From: Lachnoclostridium sp. UBA2905
Lineage (GTDB): Bacteria; Bacillota; Clostridia; Lachnospirales; Lachnospiraceae
NCBI GenBank assembly: GCA_002349525.1
Contig: DEDL01000017.1
Coordinates: 62,307-84,883, forward strand
Length of the DNA: 22,577 bases
Direction: 5' to 3'
Shown here: piece after piece, positions 1 through 6,801 of the stretch
Position numbering within the stretch: the stretch's first letter is position 1
How the letters are laid out: every line of letters starts with the position of its first letter
Program-made: the position numbers and the translations under genes
Notes under the pieces: model-generated
Database searches by the model: none
Told to the model about the DNA's origin: nothing
What the model saw: the letters and a program-made list of their open reading frames with translations, nothing else

Positions 1-993
1 TAAATGAACAATATCAATCCTGTCTTCCTTTGAATAAGCTCCGTTTTTCTGAATAAAACGGGCAAAATCCAGGGCTTTTATTGTTTCACAGGCAAATAAT
101 GCAAAATAATACTTAGACATATATTCTCCATCATCATATGCTCTTATAGAATACCTAAAAAGAAAGTATGATATTATTTTTGAATAATCTGTATAATATT
201 CATCATTTATACACTGTTTGAAAGCCTCCCACTGCTCATTACCGGAAGCAAGAACAATATTTTCTGTCTGTCTGTAGCATGTTTTCCAGTCATTGCCTAT
301 TACCTCGAGTTTATCAAGGTATGGTATCATTCTTTCAAATAATGCCCTAAACTGAGAATAGGATGCTGTTTCAGTCTGCTTCATATCATCTGATATTATA
401 GTCTCTGCATATTTTTCAATTGCCTTATAATCATGTTTGCCATAGTATTCTGACATGGTAATAACATGTTTGCTAACAGGCTTATAATCTGAAAAAGGAC
501 TGTGCACGTCATTTATCAGATTAATTATCCTATTTCTCATAAACAAGAGATATGTAAGTTCTTCACTAAGCCTTGTTTGTCCGTCATCATAAGTCAAATA
601 CCTTATAGGATCTTCCCTGTCAAATATAAGTTTTCCAACCTCCATGCAGGAAAAGCTCATATCAGACTGCATATAATCCTCAGCATATTCAGTATATCTT
701 GGATATTCTGTGCATATCCCGCACAGGCTTTCCTCACCAAGATTGATATATATATCACAGAGATTATCTGCATTTAAAAATGGGCACCTGTCATCAGCCT
801 TCAACACGAAGGTATTGTCTTCTCCGGATTTCATATTAGCCCTGAGCCTGTCACCGAATTCGCCCTCAATACTTTTATAGTATTCAAAAGTCTCCTCATC
901 AATATCAAGTTCCCAGCCAATACAACAACTGTCCTTACATTCTCCTCCAATGCATTCAAATCTCTGATAATACTCCGGAAATTCTCTTAACAT
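1..993 (-). CDS. fliB: FliB-like Cys-rich putative lysine-N-methylase (3' end cut off by window)
   Basis: I translated this frame directly: it is open from an ATG at 993 to the window edge (331 codons, no stop), so the C-terminus lies outside. The start has an AAGGAG ribosome site seven bases upstream. The N-terminus begins MLREFPEYYQRFECIGGEC and carries Cys14, Cys19, Cys23 and Cys24, then Cys70, Cys79, Cys91, Cys94 and Cys116 in the order expected of the FliB / CxxCxxCC family (KC-x-G-x-EC-x3-CC, then RCPFL, LC-x-IY, LC-x2-C-x2-YPR, SC-x-E). In Salmonella, FliB methylates flagellin lysines and its cysteines bind an iron-sulfur cluster. No flagellar gene is in view, and many such homologues lie in non-motile bacteria, so the substrate here is unknown. 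The family call is solid; the symbol is by homology only. Confidence 0.82.
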   Translation of the reverse strand, partial: MLREFPEYYQRFECIGGECKDSCCIGWELDIDEETFEYYKSIEGEFGDRLRANMKSGEDNTFVLKADDRCPFLNADNLCDIYINLGEESLCGICTEYPRYTEYAEDYMQSDMSFSCMEVGKLIFDREDPIRYLTYDDGQTRLSEELTYLLFMRNRIINLINDVHSPFSDYKPVSKHVITMSEYYGKHDYKAIEKYAETIISDDMKQTETASYSQFRALFERMIPYLDKLEVIGNDWKTCYRQTENIVLASGNEQWEAFKQCINDEYYTDYSKIISYFLFRYSIRAYDDGEYMSKYYFALFACETIKALDFARFIQKNGAYSKEDRIDIVHL

Positions 994-1028
994 CTTATTC
1001 TCCTTGTGATATATATACCTGCATAGCA

Positions 1029-1054
1029 CATTAAGTCTTAGCATTAAGTCTCAG
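1029..1054. repeat. 13-bp direct repeat, two copies, upstream of the FliB-like gene
   Basis: CATTAAGTCTTAG is followed immediately by CATTAAGTCTCAG (12 of 13 identical) in the 116-bp spacer between the esterase stop and the FliB-like start. It sits about 35 bp upstream of the FliB-like start codon. It could be a duplicated regulator site or simple slippage; nothing in the window decides. Confidence 0.5.
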
Positions 1055-1109
1055 TCATACCTTAATCATATTGTGGTCATGTAACACACTGCCTGTGCAC
1101 TGTCAAATA

Positions 1110-3098
1110 CTATTTTACTTTAACCTTTACAGTCTGCTTAACACCCATATAAGTTACTGTAACAACTGCCTTTCCTTTTTTAACACCTGTTACAACACCC
1201 TTTGAAGTAACCTTAATATTTTTTGAAGAAGCCTTATACTTTACAGCCTTCTTAGGTGAAACTACACATGCAATTTTGGCTTTTTTACCCTTTTTAACTA
1301 CAATGCTTGTCTTTTTAATCTTAAATAATGCGTTTTTAACTGTAACAGTACATTCTGCCTTAGCATTTCCTACTGTTGCTGTTATGACAGCTTTTCCTGC
1401 CTTCTTTGCAGTTACCTTTCCCTTTTTATTTACTGATGCAACCTTTGAATTGGATGATGACCAGCTAATGCTCTCTCCGCTTGATACTTCTGCCTTAAGT
1501 ATTGCCTTATTAAGACCCTTCTTAAATAGTGTCACCTTTGATTTGTCAAGAGTAATCACTGCAGGAGCAGGTGTTGCCTCAGTTACCTTTGTCTGCTGTG
1601 GTACATTTGTTACTGTACCTGTCTGACCAGGATTAGCAGGTGCTGGTGTCTGTGTAGCTGTTTCCTTATTATTGTCAGCATTAGGATCTTCAATTCCTCT
1701 GAGTGTATGGAAGGCAAGCCAGTCCATAATTGTTACCTTTGTTCCATCTTCCTTCTCATAGAATTCACCATTGGCAAATACAGGAACCCAGCCACCATTA
1801 TGTCCTGAATATGAAACATTGTCCCATACGAAATCTCCTTTAATCTCATTCTCCTTGTCCTGAGAAGGATAATACATTACATAATCATCTACATTGGCTG
1901 AATCTGATGAATAGAATCTGTAACGGCTTGTTGAATCTGTATTATTCTTTTCCATAACAACACATTTTGCTTCCTTTGACCCACCTTCAACAAGCTTAAC
2001 ATATGAAGCATATGTATATGGATCCATTGAACATGTGTGATCAGCTTCAGAACAGCTTATCCATATTGGAAGATCCTTAAGCTTGGCTGCATCCTCTTCA
2101 GTAATGGCATATGCCTGTGAACAAAGGAATGCTGCCGCATATTTTTCAGGTCTGTTAAGTATTACACGGCTTGCCATGTAACCACCCATTGAAAGTCCAC
2201 CTACATATATACGGTCTGTGTCAATTCCAGGATTATTATCTATAATATTATCTATAAGGCTGTTTACAACTTCAAGATAACCTGATTCCTCAGTAAATCC
2301 ATTGGTTGGCCATCTGTCAGGTGACTGTGGAAGAAGTACATAAGCTCCTCCACCCATTATTTTCTGAATTTCAGGACTTGCAAAGTTAGCTTCAGGATAT
2401 GCATACATCTGAACACCCTGGTTCTTCAGATCTCTTGCTCCACCCTCTCCCATTCCGTGGAAAAAAATGATAAGAGGTCTTTTCTTACCGGTTGTATCTG
2501 AAGGTGTAAAAAATGCATAATCACAGAAATTGTAATTGGCATTTGATATAGATTTATCAACATATCTGTCAAGCTTGAAATCATCACAAAGAATATTAAC
2601 AACCTCATGCTGTGCATATGTCTGTCCATTCCACTTAACTGTATAAGTAAGCTTAAGTGGAGTATAATAATTCGCATAGTTGTAAGAACCTGTATGAGCA
2701 CCCTGAACTCCACTTCCATATTCAAGCTCTAACATTACGTAATCTCCTGAATCACTTTTTTCACCATTCTCATTAACAGGATATACATCTGTTACATTTC
2801 TCTTACCATTAAAGTCATCCTTGTATGCCTGTTCACTGTAATGTTTTCCTGTAACATCAAAATCTGAAACATTAAGATCTGATGCCAAAACCCGGCTTCC
2901 TGTATTAAGCATAATTCTTGTAACATCTTTTCCCCAGTCAAATGGCTCTGCAATAACATTGAATTCACCACTTCCCGGAAGAGTCTTCTCGCCTGCCAGA
3001 ACATCTTTTCTCATTGTTGCCGCTGTTGTATCCATGCTGCCTGCAAACATTGTAACGCACATTGCCAAAGCAACAGCTTTAATCGCTTTCTTAAACAT
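1110..3098 (-). CDS. secreted alpha/beta-hydrolase (PHB-depolymerase/feruloyl-esterase-like) with two C-terminal Big_2 Ig-like domains
   Basis: The protein has 662 residues. Residues 1-27 form a Sec signal peptide (KK, hydrophobic core, small residues near 20-27). Residues 40-170 look like the Ig-like N-terminal domain found on bacterial esterases of this type. The hydrolase core spans about 190-470: oxyanion-hole FFHGMGEGG (212-220), nucleophile elbow GGLSMGG with Ser303, probable acid Asp353 in SEADHT, and His433 in SGHNGG. A Thr/Pro-rich linker (480-513) leads to two Big_2 repeats (about 514-588 and 590-662), both very Lys-rich. There is no LPxTG or SLH domain, so the Ig repeats may hold the enzyme on the cell wall or on glycan. 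The likely role is removing acyl or aryl esters from plant polysaccharide; the exact substrate is not readable. A GGAGAGG ribosome site precedes the ATG. Confidence 0.85.
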   Translation of the reverse strand: MFKKAIKAVALAMCVTMFAGSMDTTAATMRKDVLAGEKTLPGSGEFNVIAEPFDWGKDVTRIMLNTGSRVLASDLNVSDFDVTGKHYSEQAYKDDFNGKRNVTDVYPVNENGEKSDSGDYVMLELEYGSGVQGAHTGSYNYANYYTPLKLTYTVKWNGQTYAQHEVVNILCDDFKLDRYVDKSISNANYNFCDYAFFTPSDTTGKKRPLIIFFHGMGEGGARDLKNQGVQMYAYPEANFASPEIQKIMGGGAYVLLPQSPDRWPTNGFTEESGYLEVVNSLIDNIIDNNPGIDTDRIYVGGLSMGGYMASRVILNRPEKYAAAFLCSQAYAITEEDAAKLKDLPIWISCSEADHTCSMDPYTYASYVKLVEGGSKEAKCVVMEKNNTDSTSRYRFYSSDSANVDDYVMYYPSQDKENEIKGDFVWDNVSYSGHNGGWVPVFANGEFYEKEDGTKVTIMDWLAFHTLRGIEDPNADNNKETATQTPAPANPGQTGTVTNVPQQTKVTEATPAPAVITLDKSKVTLFKKGLNKAILKAEVSSGESISWSSSNSKVASVNKKGKVTAKKAGKAVITATVGNAKAECTVTVKNALFKIKKTSIVVKKGKKAKIACVVSPKKAVKYKASSKNIKVTSKGVVTGVKKGKAVVTVTYMGVKQTVKVKVK

Positions 3099-3166
3099 AT
3101 CTTTTCCCTCTCCTTTTTAATCAGGCACCTTTAAATGATGTGCCAAATTGCAAATTTTCAAGGTTC

Positions 3167-3195
3167 ATTTTATCATAAATGAATAGCAATGTAAA
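3167..3195 (-). promoter_or_regulatory. sigma-A-type promoter for the esterase gene
   Basis: On the minus strand TTTACA (3195-3190) is followed by a 17-bp spacer and TAAAAT (3172-3167), about 70 bp upstream of the esterase ATG. Between it and the gene, GGCAC (3124-3128) and GTGCC (3140-3144) can form a small hairpin just ahead of the ribosome site. Confidence 0.6.
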
Positions 3196-3207
3196 CTTTC
3201 CGTGAAC

Positions 3208-3861
3208 TCATATCTCATACTTCCTTTTTAGCTTATCAAGGGCTCTCTTTTCAATTCTGCTGACATAACTTCTGCTTATACCAAGCTTTGCGGCAACCTC
3301 CCTTTGTGTGTACTCTTTTTTACCATCAGGTATTCCATAGCGCATGAATATAATTTTTCGTTCTCTTGGCGTCAAAACCTCATAAATATTTTTTTTAAGG
3401 ACCTTCAAATTATCCTCTATCCAGAGTTTTTCTGATACATCCTCGTCAATACTTTCAAGAATATCAATAAGGCTTATCTCATTTCCTTCTTTATCCGCCC
3501 CTATAGGCTCATTCAGATATACGTCCTTTGCCTGTTTCTTTGTCGATCTGAAATACATAAGCATCTCATTTTCAATGCACTTACTGCAGAATGTTGCAAG
3601 GCGTATCTGCTTATCCTCTTTAAAATTATCTATCCCCTTTATAAGACCGATTGAACCAATGGATATGAGCTCTTCCATATCCATATCGGCAGACACATAT
3701 CTTTTTGCCACGTAGGCCACCAGCCGGAGATTTTTTTCTATCAGTATTTTTCGTGCTTCCTTATCTCCTGACCGTAGTCTTTTTATACATTCTTTCTCTT
3801 CCTTCGCATTCAGAGGTTTTGGAAATGACTGCACACCTTTGCACCTCGATACGATATCCAT
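3208..3861 (-). CDS. sigK: SigK-family RNA polymerase sigma factor
   Basis: From Met at 3861 the protein has 217 residues: MDIVSRCKGVQSFPKPL, then the sigma-70 region 2 core (NLRLVAYVAKRY, EELISIGSIGLIKGIDNF, RLATFCSKCIENEMLMYFR), a SigK-like linker (DPIGxDKEGNEISLIDIL with one change), and region 4 with the helix-turn-helix TQREVAAKLGISRSYVSRIEKRALDKLKR. This matches sporulation sigma-K more closely than other sigma factors. The frame stays open upstream to a GTG at 3960, but those extra 33 codons fall inside a stem-loop and a repeat, and have no homology to SigK N-termini that I recognise. The ATG at 3861 has AGGTG ten bases upstream and gives the usual core length. There is no pro-peptide and no skin-type interruption. 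Whether the host sporulates cannot be judged here. Confidence 0.85.
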   Translation of the reverse strand: MDIVSRCKGVQSFPKPLNAKEEKECIKRLRSGDKEARKILIEKNLRLVAYVAKRYVSADMDMEELISIGSIGLIKGIDNFKEDKQIRLATFCSKCIENEMLMYFRSTKKQAKDVYLNEPIGADKEGNEISLIDILESIDEDVSEKLWIEDNLKVLKKNIYEVLTPRERKIIFMRYGIPDGKKEYTQREVAAKLGISRSYVSRIEKRALDKLKRKYEI

Positions 3862-3909
3862 ATATATTATGCACCTGCCACCACCCATGTGCCTTTCCAA
3901 GCGTCCTTT

Positions 3910-3939
3910 TCTTGGTCGGAGAATGTACTCCCACCAAGA
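3910..3939 (-). promoter_or_regulatory. stem-loop in the sigK leader
   Basis: TCTTGGT (3910-3916) pairs with ACCAAGA (3933-3939) and GGAG (3918-3921) with CTCC (3928-3931), with one mismatch between the two blocks and a six-base loop. The minus-strand RNA would carry it about 50-80 nt upstream of the sigK ATG. One arm can instead pair with the neighbouring repeat hairpin (see findings). Confidence 0.55.
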
Positions 3940-3942
3940 TAG

Positions 3943-3988
3943 TTTGTTATTACTCACCACTTGCAGGAGTGGGAGTCTTCTCGACTGA
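3943..3988. repeat. 46-nt hairpin repeat, copy A (upstream of sigK)
   Basis: This segment aligns without gaps to 6686-6731, with 39 of 46 identical. Most differences lie in the hairpin loop. The core is ACTC-A-CCACT, a loop of about 6 nt, then AGTGG-GAGT: a nine- to ten-pair stem with one bulged A. It directly abuts the T-run of the exonuclease terminator on the minus strand. It resembles the terminal hairpins of IS200/IS605-type elements, but no transposase or TnpB is in the window, so that origin is a guess. Confidence 0.65.
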
Positions 3989-3989
3989 A

Positions 3990-4043
3990 ATTAAAAATCC
4001 CGCTAAAAGCAGATATCCTTAAAGATACCCACCATTAACGGGA
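3990..4043 (-). terminator. intrinsic terminator after the exonuclease gene (or attenuator in the sigK leader)
   Basis: On the minus strand TCCCGTTAA (4043-4035) pairs with TTAGCGGGA (4006-3998) and is followed by TTTTTAATT. One pair is G-U in minus-strand RNA but would be C-A on the plus strand, which supports minus-strand function. It lies 45 bp past the exonuclease stop and about 130 bp before sigK. Confidence 0.7.
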
Positions 4044-4066
4044 CTTCTATATGAGTTGTAAAAACT

Positions 4067-4096
4067 ATCATAGCATTGTGCAGGACTTTAATCCAA
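4067..4096 (-). promoter_or_regulatory. possible extended -10 promoter for sigK
   Basis: On the minus strand TTGGAT (4096-4091), an 18-bp spacer and TGC-TATGAT (-10 at 4072-4067) overlap the end of the exonuclease gene. If active, it would give sigK a leader of about 200 nt that includes the terminator-like hairpin, the 46-nt repeat and the stem-loop at 3910-3939. Confidence 0.4.
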
Positions 4097-4756
4097 CTGT
4101 TCAAGTAATGCACTAAAATCAATCATATCTCCAAGTGTTGCGTCCTGATCATCAGATCTCAGGGCCTCCAGTACATATTTAAGCTTCTCTTCAAATTTTG
4201 GTTCATCCCTGGATAAAGCCAGCAATTCGGCAGTATTCCTTGCATCATACAATGCATCATGCTGTCTGCCCTTAAAATCTTCTCCGGCATAATCTATAGC
4301 CTTATCAAGTGCAATTGGCTTTGACAGACCAAGGAGATGACTGAATTCCTTCTGAAAATCAACCCAGCCTCCTACAATACGCTCTTCATTCTCATCCGGA
4401 GTAATATTCTTAAGCTTCATCTCGCTTACAATCTGTGTTCTGTCATTCTCACTCCACTGATAAAGAGTAAACTCATCATTGTAACTGGCGCACCACTTTG
4501 CAAATGAGGCGATGGCCTCTTCAAAAACAGGTGCATCCTTAACCATCTCAGTTGTTATTCCGGTAAGACTTTCATATCTCTTTTCAACCTCACTGTTCAT
4601 CTGCGGCTTAACATAAGTCTTAAATGAATCTATCTCTTTATAATCATCATCAAGCATTATTGCTCCGATTTCAATAATCTCTTTGTGTGTGGACCCCTTA
4701 ATATCAAAGCTCCTGCTTATAGCATTCATCTCCAGGTCAACTATTATATGTTTCAA
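4088..4756 (-). CDS. DEDDh-family 3'-5' exonuclease
   Basis: The 222-residue protein begins MKHIIVDLEMN. The DEDDh catalytic set is visible: Asp7 and Glu9 (VDLEMN), Asp105 (WSENDR), and His166 with Asp171 (HDALYDARNT). This places it with the RNase T / KapD / ERI-1-like exonucleases, which trim RNA or DNA 3' ends using two metal ions; the natural substrate is unknown. The start is TTG at 4756: a strong GGAGGAG (4763-4769) lies exactly six bases upstream, whereas the frame's earlier TTG at 4771 falls on or before this Shine-Dalgarno sequence. It is preceded by a 180-bp spacer with a structured leader and followed by its own terminator, so it is probably transcribed alone. Confidence 0.85.
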   Translation of the reverse strand: MKHIIVDLEMNAISRSFDIKGSTHKEIIEIGAIMLDDDYKEIDSFKTYVKPQMNSEVEKRYESLTGITTEMVKDAPVFEEAIASFAKWCASYNDEFTLYQWSENDRTQIVSEMKLKNITPDENEERIVGGWVDFQKEFSHLLGLSKPIALDKAIDYAGEDFKGRQHDALYDARNTAELLALSRDEPKFEEKLKYVLEALRSDDQDATLGDMIDFSALLEQLD

Positions 4757-4771
4757 AACATTCTCCTCCAA

Positions 4772-4880
4772 TGTATACTCCTGTCATTATCCAGGTACAC
4801 CTAAACGTACCTGCTGCGGGATGTGTGCAGACTTCACTAGGAAGCTTACCAAACGCATCCCTGCAATCTGCCTAAGACTT
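4772..4880 (-). promoter_or_regulatory. structured 5' leader of the exonuclease gene, class not recognised
   Basis: The minus-strand RNA can form a 7-bp hairpin CAGGTAC/GTACCTG (4792-4798 with 4807-4813), a stem GGGATG/CATCCC (4856-4861 with 4818-4823) that encloses a small CTTC/GAAG hairpin, and a competing stem GCAGA/TCTGC (4867-4871 with 4827-4831). The last two interleave, so they form either a pseudoknot or a switch. I compared it by eye with T-box, SAM, TPP, c-di-GMP, glycine, cobalamin and SRP consensus elements and found no match. Confidence 0.45.
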
Positions 4881-4937
4881 TAACATATAACAGTATGCCA
4901 TATAACCAAAAATAAAACAAGTGGACTTATGTGTAAA

Positions 4938-5372
4938 TTATACCATATGACATGCACCACAGTCATGATCTGCCGGGAACTGTGACTTGTCATACTCAAT
5001 TCCATTCTTATCATAATAATCTTTAACTGCAGATTTTATTGCTTCCTCTGCAAGAACTGAACAGTGAAGCTTCTGTGGTGGAAGTCCGCCTAATTCTTCT
5101 ACCACTGCCTTATTTGAAAGGGCAAGTGCCTCTTCCACTGTTTTGCCCTTAATCATCTCTGTTGCAACAGAAGATGAAGCAATAGCACTACCGCATCCAA
5201 AGGTTTCAAATTTAACGTCCTGAATGACATTGTTTTCAATCTTAAGATATATTTTCATTATATCTCCACATTTTGCATTACCAACTTCACCGATTCCATC
5301 AGCATTTTCAATTTCTCCAACATTTCTTGGATTCATAAAATGATCCATTACCTTTTCTGTATATAAAGCCAT
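4938..5372 (-). CDS. nifU: NifU/IscU-type iron-sulfur cluster scaffold
   Basis: The protein has 144 residues. It assembles Fe-S clusters from sulfur delivered by the adjacent cysteine desulfurase. The three cluster-ligand cysteines of the IscU fold are present: Cys35 in AKCGD with the characteristic Asp37, Cys60 in FGCGSAIASSS, and Cys104 in LHCSVLAEEAI. A C-terminal tail ends HDCGACHMV, adding a CxxC pair (Cys138, Cys141), as in many clostridial NifU-like proteins. The start is the ATG at 5372, eight bases after GGAGG; the in-frame ATG at 5387 is itself part of that ribosome site. It follows nifS by 40 bp in the same direction, so the two are almost certainly co-transcribed. Confidence 0.92.
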   Translation of the reverse strand: MALYTEKVMDHFMNPRNVGEIENADGIGEVGNAKCGDIMKIYLKIENNVIQDVKFETFGCGSAIASSSVATEMIKGKTVEEALALSNKAVVEELGGLPPQKLHCSVLAEEAIKSAVKDYYDKNGIEYDKSQFPADHDCGACHMV

Positions 5373-5412
5373 ATTATTAACCTCCATTTATATCATTTTC
5401 AATATATAAGCA

Positions 5413-6600
5413 TTAGATAAGGTGCTTTGTAACACCATTTTCAAGATCTTTCCATACCGGTGACATATTTCTTAAATATTCTACCACAGAAGCTGTTTCT
5501 TTAATAATGTAATCTATTTCCTCTTCTGTATTTTCCTCACATATTGAAAGTCTCAATGAACCATGTGCAATTTCATGAGGTCTTCCAATTGCAAGAAGAA
5601 CGTGGCTTGGATCGAGTGATCCTGATGTACAGGCTGAACCTGATGAAGCACATATTCCCTTTGCATCAAGCAAAAGTAACAGTGACTCTCCCTCTATTCC
5701 TTCAAAACAGAAATTAACATTGCCCGGAAGTCTGTTATATCTGTCACCATTAAGAATACAGTGTGGTATCTTTGACAATCCATCAATGAGCCTGTCCCTT
5801 AATGCTGTAACATAAGCAGCATTCTTGTCAATATCCTTTACCGCATTTGAAAGAGCTGTTGCCATTCCTACTATACCCGGAATATTCTCTGTTCCAGCTC
5901 TCTTTCCTCTTTCCTGAGCTCCACCCTCAATAACATTTCTTAAAATAATTCCTTTTTTACTATATAATGCTCCAACTCCCTTAGGACCATGGAACTTGTG
6001 TGCTGACATTGAAAGCATGTCTATATTCTGGTCACAGACATCAATATTCAAATGACCTGCTGCCTGTACTGCATCAGTATGGAATATAACTCCCTTCTCA
6101 TGACATACGGCTCCGATTTCCTTAATTGGCTGAATAGAGCCAATCTCATTATTGGCATACATAATAGTTACAAGACATGTATCCTCCCTGATGGCATCCC
6201 TTACCTGCTCAGGTGTTACAATTCCGTTCTCATGAACATCAAGTAATGTCACCTCAAAACCTTCGCTTTCAAGCTTTTTAAGTGTATGAAGAATTGCATG
6301 ATGCTCAAATTTAGTTGAAATGATGTGTTTCTTATTCTTCCTTGCCAGATTTCTTGCTACAGATATAAGTGCCTGATTATCTGCCTCGCTTCCACCTGAT
6401 GTAAATGTTATATTTTCCGGTTTGGCATTAATACAGTCTGCAACAGTTTTTCTTGCATTATATAATACCTCTGCTGCCCTCTGTCCTATATTATGAAGGC
6501 TTGACGGATTACCATAATTCTCCCTGAAATACGGTAACATTGCATTAAGTACCTCTTCACTTACTCTTGTTGTTGCTGCATTATCGGCATATATTGTCAT
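5413..6600 (-). CDS. nifS: NifS/IscS-type cysteine desulfurase
   Basis: This 395-residue PLP enzyme converts cysteine to alanine, with a persulfide passed to NifU. Landmarks are the N-terminal YADNAATT, TSGGSEADN (67-75), the conserved EHHAIL (His100/101), the PLP lysine Lys202 in SAHKFHGPKGVG, RAGTEN (234-239), and the catalytic Cys324 in the flexible loop CASSGSACTSGSLDPS. Length and loop fit the group I NifS/IscS class. AAGGAGG lies seven bases before the ATG. It is the first gene of the nifS-nifU operon. The only other sulfur-handling gene in view is the rhodanese-TtcA protein at 11064-12248, which could draw sulfur from this enzyme; that link is inferred. Confidence 0.95.
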   Translation of the reverse strand: MTIYADNAATTRVSEEVLNAMLPYFRENYGNPSSLHNIGQRAAEVLYNARKTVADCINAKPENITFTSGGSEADNQALISVARNLARKNKKHIISTKFEHHAILHTLKKLESEGFEVTLLDVHENGIVTPEQVRDAIREDTCLVTIMYANNEIGSIQPIKEIGAVCHEKGVIFHTDAVQAAGHLNIDVCDQNIDMLSMSAHKFHGPKGVGALYSKKGIILRNVIEGGAQERGKRAGTENIPGIVGMATALSNAVKDIDKNAAYVTALRDRLIDGLSKIPHCILNGDRYNRLPGNVNFCFEGIEGESLLLLLDAKGICASSGSACTSGSLDPSHVLLAIGRPHEIAHGSLRLSICEENTEEEIDYIIKETASVVEYLRNMSPVWKDLENGVTKHLI

Positions 6601-6618
6601 AATCAGACCTCCTTAATT

Positions 6619-6672
6619 CCTATTTCCTATCTTTTTAATAGGTATGTTAGCACTATAAACCCCCCTTGTCAA
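6619..6672 (-). promoter_or_regulatory. nifS promoter with overlapping CCTATT-type inverted repeat
   Basis: On the minus strand TTGACA (6672-6667), a 17-bp spacer and TAACAT (6649-6644) form a good sigma-A promoter. Downstream, CCTATT (6642-6637) and AATAGG (6624-6619) form an inverted repeat; a further CCTATT overlaps the -35 (6676-6671), and CCTAT/ATAGG is nested inside. Such placement suits a repressor site, for example an Rrf2-type Fe-S regulator, which commonly controls nifS/iscS operons. No regulator gene is in the window. Confidence 0.6.
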
Positions 6673-6685
6673 TAGGTTTTTAAGC

Positions 6686-6731
6686 TTTGTTATTACTCAC
6701 CACTTACCAAAGTGGGAGTCTTTACAACTGA
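6686..6731. repeat. 46-nt hairpin repeat, copy B (between symporter terminator and nifS promoter)
   Basis: This copy matches 3943-3988 at 39 of 46 positions without gaps. Here the stem is complete: ACTC-A-CCACTT, loop ACCA, AAGTGG-GAGT. Like copy A it lies immediately past the T-run of a minus-strand terminator (6733-6775). Both flanking minus-strand genes are intact, so it sits purely in intergenic DNA. Confidence 0.65.
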
Positions 6732-6732
6732 G

Positions 6733-6775
6733 AAAAAAAGGACACTGATGTTTCAAAGAATTATCAGTGTCCTTA
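6733..6775 (-). terminator. intrinsic terminator of the NSS symporter gene
   Basis: On the minus strand GGACACTGAT (6772-6763) and ATCAGTGTCC (6749-6740) form a perfect 10-bp stem, followed by seven T residues. It begins about 27 bp after the symporter stop. Confidence 0.88.
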
Positions 6776-6801
6776 TCCCCATATTGTATTAATGAAAAAT
6801 T

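Noticed and set aside
502..777. Plus-strand open frame of 91 codons
   Set aside because: It lies antisense to the FliB-like gene, whose frame is continuous with a clear family Cys pattern; no ribosome site precedes it.
1081..1103. Promoter for the FliB-like gene starting with TTGACA
   Set aside because: The -35 is perfect, but the hexamers at 16-17 bp (TTACAT, TACATG) match the -10 consensus at only three positions.
3862..3960. N-terminal 33-codon extension of the sigma factor from a GTG
   Set aside because: The segment coincides with a repeat and a stem-loop, lacks similarity to SigK N-termini, and a better start (ATG 3861) exists.
3943..3988. Complete IS200/IS605 insertion sequence
   Set aside because: Only a hairpin end-like segment is present; no tnpA or tnpB frame lies anywhere in the window.
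4772..4880. Known riboswitch, T-box or SRP RNA
   Set aside because: None of the conserved core sequences of those classes could be found on either strand; only generic pairing is supported.
4921..4937. Terminator after nifU
   Set aside because: Only a 4-bp stem (AAGT/ACTT) precedes the T-rich stretch; too weak to claim.
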